NCBI RefSeq assembly: GCF_017355885.1
Contig: NZ_JAFEUU010000010.1
Span: 62,001 to 126,000, forward strand
Direction: 5' to 3'
Origin: Sabulicella rubraurantiaca
Lineage (GTDB): Bacteria; Pseudomonadota; Alphaproteobacteria; Acetobacterales; Acetobacteraceae
DNA: 64,000 bases
Shown: piece after piece, positions 54,880-64,000 of the stretch
Position numbering within the stretch: the stretch's first letter is position 1
Layout of the letters: each line of letters begins with the position of its first letter
The notes under the pieces: generated by a model
The model's database searches: none
Told to the model about the DNA's origin: nothing
The model's input: only the letters and a program-made list of their open reading frames with translations
Translations under genes and position numbers: made by a program

Positions 54880-55728
54880 TCACTGGGCCGGGGGCACCAT
54901 GGCCGGCTGCATCGTGGCCGGCGTCGGCTGGACGTGGTTCAGAGGGGTCGGCACTTCCTCGTCGTGGTGGCGGGTGGCGGAGGAAACCGCCTTCACCGCC
55001 AGCGTCGCAATGGCGGAGAGCACGATCACCTGCAGCACCGTCGCCCCGGCCCAGATATAGGGCGGGAAGACGCCCGGCAGGGCCAGGTAGCCCATGGGCA
55101 GCAGCAGGAAGGCATAGGAACCGGGAACCCGCTCCGCCACCTCGGACGTGCCCTCGTAGATCATGGCGCCCGCGACATAGAGGATGATCAGCAGACCGAC
55201 CCAGGCGATCCAGCGGTGCTTGTTCAGCAGCTTGGCGATGAAGCTCGCGGCCACGCCCATCAGCACCACCGAGATGGCGAGGCCGACGATCAGCACATAG
55301 GGGTGGTCCTTCGCCGCGCCGGCCACGGCCAGCACGTTGTCGAGGCTCATGGAGACGTCGGCGATCAGGATCTGGGTGATGGCCTGGCGCAGCGACTTGC
55401 GGGGCGCGCGGCTCTCCGCCTCGGCCACCGCGGCGTCGGGATCGCCGTCGTGCCCGCCCTCGCGCAGCTCGCGATACATCTTCCAGCACACCCAGAGCAG
55501 CAGCAGCCCGCCCGCCAGCAGGATGCCGACCACGGACATGAGCTGGACGGTGATGCTGGCGAAGGCGATGCGCATCACGGTGGCGGCGCCGATGCCCCAC
55601 AGGATCGCGGTACGGCGTTGCTCCACCGGCAGGCCTGCCGCGGCCATGCCGACCACGATCGCGTTATCGCCTGCGAGGACGATGTCGATCAGCAGCACCT
55701 GGAAAAGTGGGACGAGCCATTCCGGCAT
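54880..55728 (-). CDS. TerC-family integral membrane protein (YjbE type), second copy with cytoplasmic tail
   Basis: A 282-residue paralogue of the TerC protein encoded just downstream. It keeps IDIVLAGDNAIVVGMAA and ILIADVSMSLDNVLAVAGAA, with a Glu/Asp/Arg-rich loop (REGGHDGDPDAAVAEAESRA) between helices 3 and 4. It adds an extra C-terminal helix and a Pro/Thr/Gln tail (HHDEEVPTPLNHVQPTPATM). ATG 55728 follows GGAAGGT. It is divergent from purB, with 160 bp of relatively A/T-rich DNA between the starts. Confidence 0.88.
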   Translation of the reverse strand: MPEWLVPLFQVLLIDIVLAGDNAIVVGMAAAGLPVEQRRTAILWGIGAATVMRIAFASITVQLMSVVGILLAGGLLLLWVCWKMYRELREGGHDGDPDAAVAEAESRAPRKSLRQAITQILIADVSMSLDNVLAVAGAAKDHPYVLIVGLAISVVLMGVAASFIAKLLNKHRWIAWVGLLIILYVAGAMIYEGTSEVAERVPGSYAFLLLPMGYLALPGVFPPYIWAGATVLQVIVLSAIATLAVKAVSSATRHHDEEVPTPLNHVQPTPATMQPAMVPPAQ

Positions 55729-55888
55729 GGCGGACCTTCCACATGAATTTCTTGTAATGCCAAACTGCGCCGCAGATGGCCGTTTGCTCATGAACGATTT
55801 GGCGTTGCGCGTCAAAGCCCGCTTGCTCTCAGGCGTTACAGGGGCGAAAGGGGCGGCCTGATCTTTCACTCCCTGTCCGAGGCCGCCC

Positions 55889-57226
55889 ATGGTTCCCCGC
55901 TACACGCGCCCGCAAATGGCCGAGATCTGGTCGCCCGAGGCGCGCTATCGTATCTGGTTCGAGATCGAGGCCCTGGCGGCCGAGGCCATGGCCGAACTCG
56001 GCACCATTCCCGCCGAGGCGGCGAAGGCCATCCGCGAGGGCGGAACCCGCAAGACCGCGAACATCACCGCGGCCGACGTCGAGCGAATCGACGAGATCGA
56101 GCGGGTGACGCGCCATGACGTGATCGCCTTCCTCACCTGGCTGGGCGAGGGGATCGGCGAGCACGCGCGCTACATGCACCAGGGCATGACCTCCAGCGAC
56201 GTGCTCGACACCTGCCTTGCCGTGCAGATGACCCGCGCGGCGGACCTGCTGATCGCGGATGTCGAGGCGGTGATGGCGGCGCTGCGCACCCGCGCGCTGG
56301 AGCACAAATACACCCCGACCATCGGCCGCTCCCACGGCATCCATGCCGAGCCGACCACCTTCGGCCTCAAGCTGGCCGGACATTACGTGGAATTCGGACG
56401 CAACCTCGAGCGGCTGAAGGCCGCGCGGGCCGAGGTCGCGACCTGCGCCATCTCCGGCCCCGTCGGCACCTTCGCCAGCGTGGACCCGCGCGTCGAGGCG
56501 CATGTGGCGGAGCATCTCGGCCTCACGGTGGAGCCTGTCTCCACCCAGGTCATTCCGCGCGACCGCCATGCTGCCTTCTTCTGCGCCCTCGCCGTGGTGG
56601 CGGGCGCCGTGGAGCGGCTGGCCACGGAAGTGCGCCACCTCCAGCGCTCCGAGGTGCGGGAGGCGGAAGAATTCTTCCACGCCGGGCAGAAGGGCAGCAG
56701 CGCGATGCCCCACAAGCGCAACCCGGTGCTGAGCGAGAACCTGACCGGCCTAGCCCGCCTCGTGCGCGGCTATGCGTTCCCGGCGCTGGAGAACATCACC
56801 CTCTGGCACGAGCGCGACATCAGCCATTCCTCCGTGGAGCGGGTGATCGGCCCCGACGCCACCATCGCCCTCGACTTCGCCCTGATGCGCCTCGCCGGCA
56901 TGGTGGAGAAGTTGACCATCTATCCGGAGCGGATGGGGGAGAACCTCGAATCGCTCGGCGGTGTCGTCCACTCCCAGAAGGTTCTGCTGGCCCTCACCCA
57001 GGCCGGGCTGTCGCGCGAGAACTCCTACGCCGCCGTGCAGAAGGCAGCGATGGAGACGTGGCTCGGCCTCGGCAAGGCGGACTCGCGCCGCTTCGCCGAG
57101 AACCTGCTGGCCGTGCCGGAGGTGGCGGGACACATGGACGCCGCAGCACTGTCGGCGGCGATGGACCCGCAGCGGGATTTCCGGCACGTTGATACGGTCT
57201 TCGCGCGCGTCTTCGGAACACCCTGA
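55889..57226 (+). CDS. purB: Adenylosuccinate lyase
   Basis: Cleaves SAICAR to AICAR and adenylosuccinate to AMP in purine synthesis. The 445-residue protein has the fumarase-superfamily signature SSAMPHKRNP(V), the early RYTRPQMAEIWSPEARYRIW opening, THHDV-like RVTRHDVIAFLTWL, and HQGMTSSDVLDTCLAVQ. ATG 55889 follows GAGG with 8-nt spacing. It precedes the purC-purL run by about 1.2 kb, separated by two non-purine genes on the same strand. Confidence 0.96.
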   Translation: MVPRYTRPQMAEIWSPEARYRIWFEIEALAAEAMAELGTIPAEAAKAIREGGTRKTANITAADVERIDEIERVTRHDVIAFLTWLGEGIGEHARYMHQGMTSSDVLDTCLAVQMTRAADLLIADVEAVMAALRTRALEHKYTPTIGRSHGIHAEPTTFGLKLAGHYVEFGRNLERLKAARAEVATCAISGPVGTFASVDPRVEAHVAEHLGLTVEPVSTQVIPRDRHAAFFCALAVVAGAVERLATEVRHLQRSEVREAEEFFHAGQKGSSAMPHKRNPVLSENLTGLARLVRGYAFPALENITLWHERDISHSSVERVIGPDATIALDFALMRLAGMVEKLTIYPERMGENLESLGGVVHSQKVLLALTQAGLSRENSYAAVQKAAMETWLGLGKADSRRFAENLLAVPEVAGHMDAAALSAAMDPQRDFRHVDTVFARVFGTP

Positions 57227-57289
57227 AGACGCCACGATTCCGCCACGCCGTCGTTATTCTATTCAGAACGAACCAACAGGAGCCGTGCC

Positions 57290-57583
57290 ATGCGACCCCT
57301 TCGCACCATGATCCTTGCGGGGCTCGGCGCGATGCTCGCGGCCGGCGCCCAGGCACAAAGCATTACCTTCGGCTTCGGGCCGTCCTATGTCGCCCCGCCG
57401 CCGCCGGTCTACTACGCGCCCCCGCCGCCGCCGGTCTACTACGTGCCGCCGCGCCCTGTTTACGTGCCGCCGCCCCCGCCGGTCTATTACGCGCCGCCGC
57501 GCTACTACGGGCCGCGCTACTACCCGCCGCCGCACCGTCATCGTGGCCCGCCGCCGGGGCATTGGCGCCACCGCCACTGGTAG
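57290..57583 (+). CDS. Secreted Pro/Tyr-rich protein, 97 residues
   Basis: ATG 57290 (CAGGAG upstream) opens a signal peptide, MRPLRTMILAGLGAMLAAGA followed by QAQ. The mature 74 residues are almost all Pro and Tyr in units such as PPPPVYYAPP, with a basic His/Arg-rich end (PPPHRHRGPPPGHWRHRHW). Such small proteins are common in Acetobacteraceae and may bind metals or the cell envelope through His and Tyr, but no function is known. It is 63 bp after purB with an A/T-rich stretch between. Confidence 0.7.
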   Translation: MRPLRTMILAGLGAMLAAGAQAQSITFGFGPSYVAPPPPVYYAPPPPPVYYVPPRPVYVPPPPPVYYAPPRYYGPRYYPPPHRHRGPPPGHWRHRHW

Positions 57584-57614
57584 CCGCCTTCCGCCCCGCG
57601 CATGATCGGGGCGG

Positions 57615-58382
57615 ATGTGCACTGTGATTCTCTGGCGCGGCGAGGGGCGATGCTGCCTCGCCGCCAATCGCGATGAAAGGCTGGACCGCGCCTGGGATCC
57701 GCCCGGCCCCTTCTGGCCGGGCATCATCGGCGGACGTGACCGCAGCGCCGGTGGAACCTGGCTGGCGATGAACCGGCACGGCGTCGTGGCCTCGGTGCTG
57801 AACCGGCCCGGCACGCTGGGTCCGGCCGCCGGCAAGCGTTCGCGCGGGGAATTGCCCATCCTGGCCCTCGGGGCCTTGACCGCTGCCGATGCCGCCGCCC
57901 GCATCGCCGCGCTGCCCGCCGCGGAGTGGCGCCCCTTTCACATGGTCATCGCCGATGCCCGGGAAGCCTTCTTCCTGTGTGGCCTGGGCATGGGTACGGC
58001 CGAGGCCATCCCGCTGCCGGAGGGCGTGTCCATGGTGACGGCGCACCCGCCCAATGACCGCGCTTCACCCCGGACCGCGCGCCACCTCCCCCGCTTCCGG
58101 GCCGCGGCGCCGCCCCGCCTGGGCGACTGGGGGGCTTGGCCCATCCTGCTCGCCGATTCGGAGGGTGCGGCGGCAGAAGCGTTGAACGTTCCGCCCCTCG
58201 GCGGCTTCGGCACGGTCTGCGCCTCGTTGGTGGCGCTGGAGCGGGATGGGCAGGAATGGCTCTTCGCCCCTGGCCCTCCGGACCGCGCCGCCTTCGCGCC
58301 CGTCCCGCTCGACCAAGGCCACGCCGGTCAGCCATGCGTGGCACGCGGGGTGGAAGCTGCTATACCGCGCCCGAGTTTCTGA
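57615..58382 (+). CDS. NRDE family protein
   Basis: Named for the Asn-Arg-Asp-Glu motif, present here as [10 protein letters not shown] after the family opening MCTVILW. The N-terminal Cys 2, exposed after methionine removal, together with this motif suggests an Ntn-hydrolase-like fold (relatives include the eukaryotic TANGO2 proteins). [20 protein letters not shown] is also typical. 255 residues, cytoplasmic. Function in bacteria is unresolved. It ends 11 bp before purC and is probably in the same transcript. Confidence 0.87.
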   Translation: MCTVILWRGEGRCCLAANRDERLDRAWDPPGPFWPGIIGGRDRSAGGTWLAMNRHGVVASVLNRPGTLGPAAGKRSRGELPILALGALTAADAAARIAALPAAEWRPFHMVIADAREAFFLCGLGMGTAEAIPLPEGVSMVTAHPPNDRASPRTARHLPRFRAAAPPRLGDWGAWPILLADSEGAAAEALNVPPLGGFGTVCASLVALERDGQEWLFAPGPPDRAAFAPVPLDQGHAGQPCVARGVEAAIPRPSF

Positions 58383-58393
58383 GAGGTTTTCCC

Positions 58394-59158
58394 ATGGCGC
58401 GTCGCCGGCAGCTCTACGAGGGCAAGGCCAAGATCCTGTTCGAAGGCCCCGAGCCCGGCACCATCGTCCAGTATTTCAAGGACGACGCCACGGCCTTCAA
58501 TGCCCAGAAGAAGGGCACCATCACGGGCAAGGGCGTGCTCAACAACCGCATCAGCGAATACCTGATGCAACGCCTGACCGAGATCGGCATCCCCAACCAC
58601 TTCATTCGCCGGCTGAACATGCGCGAGCAGCTGGTGCGGGAGGTGGAGATCATCCCGCTCGAGGTGGTGGTGCGCAACGTCGCCGCCGGCTCGCTGGCGA
58701 CGCGGCTGGGCATCCAGGAAGGGACGCGGCTGCCGCGCTCCATCATCGAATACTACTACAAGAACGACGCCCTCCAGGACCCGATGGTCAGCGAGGAGCA
58801 CATCACCGCCTTCGGCTGGGCCTCGACGCACGACCTGGACGACATCGTCCAGCTGACGCTGCGCGTGAACGACTTCCTCACCGGCCTGTTGCTGGGCGTC
58901 GGCATCACGCTGGTGGACTTCAAGCTGGAGTTCGGCCGGCTGTGGGAGAATGACGAGATGCGCATCGTCCTGGCCGACGAGATCAGCCCGGATAATTGCC
59001 GCCTCTGGGATCTCAAGACCGGCGAGAAGATGGACAAGGACCGCTTCCGCCGCGACCTCGGCAAGGTCGAGGAAGGCTACCAGGAGGTCGCCCGCCGCCT
59101 CGGCATCCTGCCCGAGGCCGGGGTGCGCGACATGAAGGGGCCGGAGGTGATGCAGTGA
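58394..59158 (+). CDS. purC: Phosphoribosylaminoimidazole-succinocarboxamide synthase
   Basis: Joins CAIR and aspartate to make SAICAR. The 254-residue protein starts [18 protein letters not shown] and has [19 protein letters not shown], the [19 protein letters not shown] signature and [20 protein letters not shown] followed by [12 protein letters not shown]. Full length. ATG 58394 follows GAGAGG. Its stop overlaps the purS GTG start (GTGA). Confidence 0.97.
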   Translation: MARRRQLYEGKAKILFEGPEPGTIVQYFKDDATAFNAQKKGTITGKGVLNNRISEYLMQRLTEIGIPNHFIRRLNMREQLVREVEIIPLEVVVRNVAAGSLATRLGIQEGTRLPRSIIEYYYKNDALQDPMVSEEHITAFGWASTHDLDDIVQLTLRVNDFLTGLLLGVGITLVDFKLEFGRLWENDEMRIVLADEISPDNCRLWDLKTGEKMDKDRFRRDLGKVEEGYQEVARRLGILPEAGVRDMKGPEVMQ

Positions 59159-59397
59159 CGAAGCTGAAGGTCACGGTCTTCCCCAAGGCGGGCGTGCTGG
59201 ACCCGCAGGGCAAGGCGATCGAGCGCGCGCTCGGCAATCTCGGCTTCGCCGGGGTGGGTGAGGTGCGCGTCGGCAAGGTCATGGTGGTCGAGGTGAATGA
59301 GGCCGACCCGGCCAAGGCCCGCGCCCTGGGCGAGGACATGGCGCGCCGCCTCCTTGCCAACACCGTGATCGAGAGCTTCACGGTGGAGGCGGCATGA
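59155..59397 (+). CDS. purS: Phosphoribosylformylglycinamidine synthase subunit PurS
   Basis: Small subunit bridging PurL and PurQ in the three-part FGAM synthetase. The 80-residue protein has the typical [37 protein letters not shown] and the [13 protein letters not shown] end. The start is GTG 59155, overlapping purC. A separate PurS matches the short PurL encoded downstream. Confidence 0.95.
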   Translation: MTKLKVTVFPKAGVLDPQGKAIERALGNLGFAGVGEVRVGKVMVVEVNEADPAKARALGEDMARRLLANTVIESFTVEAA

Positions 59398-59657
59398 CCG
59401 CGGCCGCGGCGGCGGATGGGTTCCGGCAGCGCTCGCTCCGCGTCTTCATCGCGGTGTCGGTTGCGCTCGTTGTCTGGCGCCTGCTGCTCGCCGTGGCCTT
59501 CCTGCTCTTCGGCCCGCCGCTGGACGTGGCGCCGCAGCACCACACGACGCAGATCTTCTTTGTGCTGAGCAAGGCAGTGCTGGGCGGGCTGTTCTGGCCC
59601 GTCTCGCTCGCCCTGTCCTGGCGCGACCCCGTGGGCTGGCTCTTCTACCCATGGTGA
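59394..59657 (+). CDS. Hypothetical small membrane protein, 87 residues
   Basis: Starts with ATGA overlapping the purS stop. Two membrane segments are visible: about residues 18-40 (VFIAVSVALVVWRLLLAVAF) and 53-75 (TQIFFVLSKAVLGGLFWPVS). A short His-containing loop, DVAPQHHTTQ, connects them. No family recognised. It is the first of three consecutive overlapping membrane-protein genes between purS and purQ. Confidence 0.65.
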   Translation: MTAAAAADGFRQRSLRVFIAVSVALVVWRLLLAVAFLLFGPPLDVAPQHHTTQIFFVLSKAVLGGLFWPVSLALSWRDPVGWLFYPW

Positions 59658-59866
59658 AGCTCTCCCTCCTGCTGATGGTCGTGGCGACGGTGTTCGTCGC
59701 CATGGGGCTGCGCTGGCGGGAGGAGCGGCTGGGCGTCGCGCGGACGCGCGGCCTCGTGGCCGGGGGAAAGGCAAAGCTGAACCGCTGGGTCACGGCCGCC
59801 GCCATCTCGGCCATCGGCACCTCCGTCGCGCTCGGGGTGCTGCACTGGGCGCGGGTGCTGGGGTGA
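59651..59866 (+). CDS. Hypothetical small membrane protein, 71 residues
   Basis: Begins inside the end of the previous gene (7-bp overlap including its stop). A first helix at ~3-20 (KLSLLLMVVATVFVAMGLRW), a basic loop (REERLGVARTRG) and a second helix at ~46-66 (VTAAAISAIGTSVALGVLHW) are visible. No recognised family. Tight overlap on both sides argues for co-translation with the purine genes. Confidence 0.65.
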   Translation: MVKLSLLLMVVATVFVAMGLRWREERLGVARTRGLVAGGKAKLNRWVTAAAISAIGTSVALGVLHWARVLG

Positions 59867-60207
59867 CCGGGCTGCAGGCCGGCCTCACCTGGCTGGAGAT
59901 CGAGCAACCGCTTTGGCTCGCCCTGGCTTGGCCCCTGCTGATCTCCGGCGTCGCCGTGGCGCTGCTGGCGCTCGGGGCGCTCGTGCTGCCGCCCAGCTGG
60001 CGCAGCGTCTTCCCACCAGGCCCGGCCTTCGTTGCCTGCTTCCTCCTCGCCCCCGTCGTGCTGGTGGCCGGCATCGCTGCCGCCGCCTTGCTGCGCGACG
60101 ATGGCGAGCCCAACTTCCCTTCGCTCGAAGCCACCGAGGCCCCACGCCAGGTGGATCCTCGCTGGCGGCATCTCGATCCCCGTCGCCCGCCCCGCGAGAT
60201 TCAATAA
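59863..60207 (+). CDS. Hypothetical membrane protein, 114 residues
   Basis: The start GTG overlaps the previous stop (GTGA). Two hydrophobic segments, about 16-44 and 53-77 (the latter includes FVACFLLAPVVLVAGIAAAA), are followed by a soluble, Pro/Arg-rich C-terminus ending in HLDPRRPPREIQ. No recognised family. Twelve bp separate it from purQ, so it belongs to the purine transcript. Confidence 0.65.
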   Translation: MTGLQAGLTWLEIEQPLWLALAWPLLISGVAVALLALGALVLPPSWRSVFPPGPAFVACFLLAPVVLVAGIAAAALLRDDGEPNFPSLEATEAPRQVDPRWRHLDPRRPPREIQ

Positions 60208-60219
60208 GGAACCCCGGTC

Positions 60220-60897
60220 ATGAAGGCCGCCATCGTCCATTTTCCCGGCACCAACCGCGAGCGCGACATGGCGATCGCGCTGCGCCAAGCCTCCGGCCAA
60301 CGGCCGCAGATGGTCTGGCACCGGGAGACGGAGCTTCCCTTGGGCCTCGACCTCGTCGTGCTGCCGGGCGGCTTCTCCTATGGCGACTACCTGCGCTGCG
60401 GCGCCATGGCAGCGCAGTCGCCGGTCATGGGCGCGGTGCGGGATTTCGCCGCGAAGGGCGGGCACGTGCTGGGCGTGTGCAACGGCTTCCAGATGCTGAC
60501 CGAGGCGGGGCTGCTGCCCGGTGCCCTGCTCCGCAACGCTTCGCTGCGCTTCCTCGCCATGGATTGCACCATGAAGGTGGAGCGGGCGGACACGGCCTAT
60601 ACGCGCCACTTCCAGCCCGGCCAGCGCTTCAAGGCCACCATGGCGCATGGCGACGGCAACTACTTCGCCGATGACGCGACGATCGAGCGGCTCGAGGGCG
60701 AGAACCGCGTCGTGTTCCGCTACGACGACGAGAACCTCAACGGCTCGCGCAACGCCATCGCCGGCATCTGTTCGGAGAATGGGCGGGTGCTGGGGCTGAT
60801 GCCGCACCCTGAGAATTGCGTGGACCCCATCGTGGGCGGCGAGGATGGGCTGCCACTCTTCCTGTCGCTGGCGGAGAGCTTCGCCGAGGCAGGCTGA
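60220..60897 (+). CDS. purQ: Phosphoribosylformylglycinamidine synthase subunit PurQ
   Basis: Glutaminase subunit supplying ammonia to PurL. The 225-residue protein has the class I amidotransferase nucleophile Cys 87 in [29 protein letters not shown], and the His/Glu pair in [15 protein letters not shown] 60220 has AAGGAA about 10 nt upstream. Confidence 0.96.
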   Translation: MKAAIVHFPGTNRERDMAIALRQASGQRPQMVWHRETELPLGLDLVVLPGGFSYGDYLRCGAMAAQSPVMGAVRDFAAKGGHVLGVCNGFQMLTEAGLLPGALLRNASLRFLAMDCTMKVERADTAYTRHFQPGQRFKATMAHGDGNYFADDATIERLEGENRVVFRYDDENLNGSRNAIAGICSENGRVLGLMPHPENCVDPIVGGEDGLPLFLSLAESFAEAG

Positions 60898-60936
60898 GGG
60901 CTGGACATTCCGCGCGCCCCTGGGGAGAAGCACGGC

Positions 60937-63144
<2,208 letters not shown>

Positions 63145-63149
63145 ACCGC

Positions 63150-63383
63150 ATGCCGATGCAGCCGGCCGAAATCGAGGCGCTGATCAAGTCGGCGCTTCCC
63201 GATGCCCAGGTCACGATTGAGGACCTGGCGGGGGATGGCGACCACTACGCGGCCACCGTGGTGAGCGAGAGCTTCCGCGGGCTGAGCCGGGTGAAGCAGC
63301 ACCAGATGGTCTATGCCGCGTTGCAGGGGCGGATGGGCGGCGTGCTCCATGCGCTGGCGCTGCAGACCAGCGCGCCCGATTGA
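63150..63383 (+). CDS. BolA family protein
   Basis: The 77-residue protein has the BolA core: [38 protein letters not shown] with the conserved invariant His. BolA-like proteins partner with monothiol glutaredoxins in iron-sulfur and iron signalling, and the next gene encodes just such a glutaredoxin. ATG 63150 lies 5 bp after the purL stop, so it is read from the purine transcript. Confidence 0.93.
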   Translation: MPMQPAEIEALIKSALPDAQVTIEDLAGDGDHYAATVVSESFRGLSRVKQHQMVYAALQGRMGGVLHALALQTSAPD

Positions 63384-63397
63384 ACGGAGAGAATGTG

Positions 63398-63733
63398 ATG
63401 AGCGATGTGAACACCCGCATCCAGGCGGAGATCGACAGCCAGCCCGTGGTGCTGTTCATGAAGGGCACGCCGGTCTTCCCGCAATGCGGCTTCTCCGCGC
63501 GGGTCGTGCAGATCCTTTCGCACCTGGGCGTGCCCTTCAAGGGCGTGAACGTGCTGGAGGACATGGAGATCCGCGAGGGGATCAAGGCCTACAGCAACTG
63601 GCCGACCATCCCGCAGCTCTACGTCAAGGGCGAGTTCGTGGGCGGCTGCGACATCGCCATGGAGATGTTCCAGTCCGGCGAGCTGCAGCAGATGCTCAAG
63701 GAAAAGGGCGTGGAGACCCAGGCCGAGGCCTGA
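63398..63733 (+). CDS. grxD: Monothiol glutaredoxin, Grx4 type
   Basis: Carries or transfers [2Fe-2S] clusters with BolA. The 111-residue protein has the CGFS active site ([14 protein letters not shown]), MKGTP ahead of it, the glutathione-binding [16 protein letters not shown] and [15 protein letters not shown] 63398 follows GGAGAG and gives the normal length. Confidence 0.95.
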   Translation: MSDVNTRIQAEIDSQPVVLFMKGTPVFPQCGFSARVVQILSHLGVPFKGVNVLEDMEIREGIKAYSNWPTIPQLYVKGEFVGGCDIAMEMFQSGELQQMLKEKGVETQAEA

Positions 63734-63742
63734 GCCCCGCTT

Positions 63743-64000
63743 CTACCCCTGCGCGGTCGCCAGCGCGCCGCGCAGGATCACCACCTCGTCCAGGAGGTCG
63801 CCGAAGCCGAGAGGCTGCGGCGCGGACAGGACGCGGCAGCGCAGCAGGCGGTGCGCGCCGTGTGACTCCGCCAGTTCCATCTCGGGGAACGGCCCTTCCG
63901 GCGCGCCGGGGACCAGCGCGACCGTGACCAGCGTGCCGCCGCGGGCAAAGCGATCCAGCGCCTCCCCCGTTTCGGCCCAGAGCGTGGGGGTGGCCGTCGT
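63743..64000 (-). CDS. C-terminal part of an unrecognised protein (cut by window edge)
   Basis: An uninterrupted minus-strand frame runs from the window edge to TAG 63743. It encodes about 85 residues, including TLWAETGEALDRFARGGTLV and a C-terminus GDLLDEVVILRGALATAQG. Codon use and a stop 9 bp from the grxD stop, in convergent layout, fit a real gene, but the start lies outside and I cannot name the family. Confidence 0.5.
   Translation of the reverse strand, partial: TTATPTLWAETGEALDRFARGGTLVTVALVPGAPEGPFPEMELAESHGAHRLLRCRVLSAPQPLGFGDLLDEVVILRGALATAQG

Overview
The window is about 70% G+C and reads as ordinary chromosome of an alphaproteobacterium, most likely an Acetobacteraceae/Roseomonas-like member of the Rhodospirillales. 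Evidence: a single bifunctional RelA/SpoT protein next to rpoZ and acpS; the murJ-trpS and SRP RNA-dnaX-ybaB-recR neighbourhoods; hslVU with a short HslV propeptide; a separate PurS; Bug-type periplasmic receptors; and many Tat-like signals on solute-binding proteins. The assignment is an inference from gene content and style, not from a marker-gene comparison.

Layout. 0-3 kb (minus): rpoZ, rsh, acpS (cut by the edge). 3.1-6.3 kb: a small unknown protein, a UvdE-type UV endonuclease and three consecutive secreted Gly/Ser/Thr-rich proteins, with an extreme poly-G/poly-C inverted repeat between two of them. 6.5-14.4 kb (minus): mutS-glnD-murJ-trpS, tightly packed. 14.5-20.9 kb (plus): maeB, a Bug-type receptor, a peptide-type solute-binding protein and an amidase. 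21-24.8 kb: hslVU (minus), an M17 aminopeptidase and a MarR regulator. 24.8-33.9 kb (minus): a nine-gene, mostly ATGA-overlapping string: cytochrome c, an inositol-phosphatase-family enzyme, yejA, yejB, a DUF3891 gene, yejE, yejF, a membrane protein and a hydroxyacid dehydrogenase. 34-42.2 kb: pheA, a stress-type repeat protein, nudC, SRP RNA, dnaX-ybaB-recR and a bicovalent-type FAD oxidoreductase.

42.2-45.5 kb is the one clearly accessory patch: an IS630-type transposase remnant, about 550 bp without a gene, then an 814-residue subtilase with RTX-like repeats and three C-terminal repeats, less G+C-rich than its surroundings. 45.5-54.6 kb returns to core-like genes: a flavin amine oxidase, DUF1178, grxC, a frameshifted comF, a four-domain rhodanese with a thiol dioxygenase, a methyltransferase, map, radC, a lipoprotein and the first of two TerC-family genes. 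54.9-64 kb: the second terC, purB, a secreted Pro/Tyr protein, NRDE, then the purine operon purC-purS-(three tiny membrane proteins)-purQ-purL, followed by bolA and grxD.

How the genes work together: purB, purC, purS, purQ and purL supply successive or cooperating steps of de novo purine synthesis; BolA and the monothiol glutaredoxin are a known Fe-S/iron partnership; the SRP RNA and the dnaX-ybaB-recR block are housekeeping; the yej set is one peptide-type ABC importer; the thiol dioxygenase and multi-rhodanese form a two-gene sulfur unit.

I see no tRNA, rRNA, CRISPR array, prophage or recognisable defence system, and no clearly new multi-gene system. The best leads are the accessory patch, the low-complexity secreted cluster with its G/C hairpin, the DUF3891 gene inside the yej operon, the three small membrane genes inside the purine operon, a RadC lacking a metal-ligand histidine, and a run of one-base contractions at C/G homopolymers (comF, radC start) that may be sequence errors.
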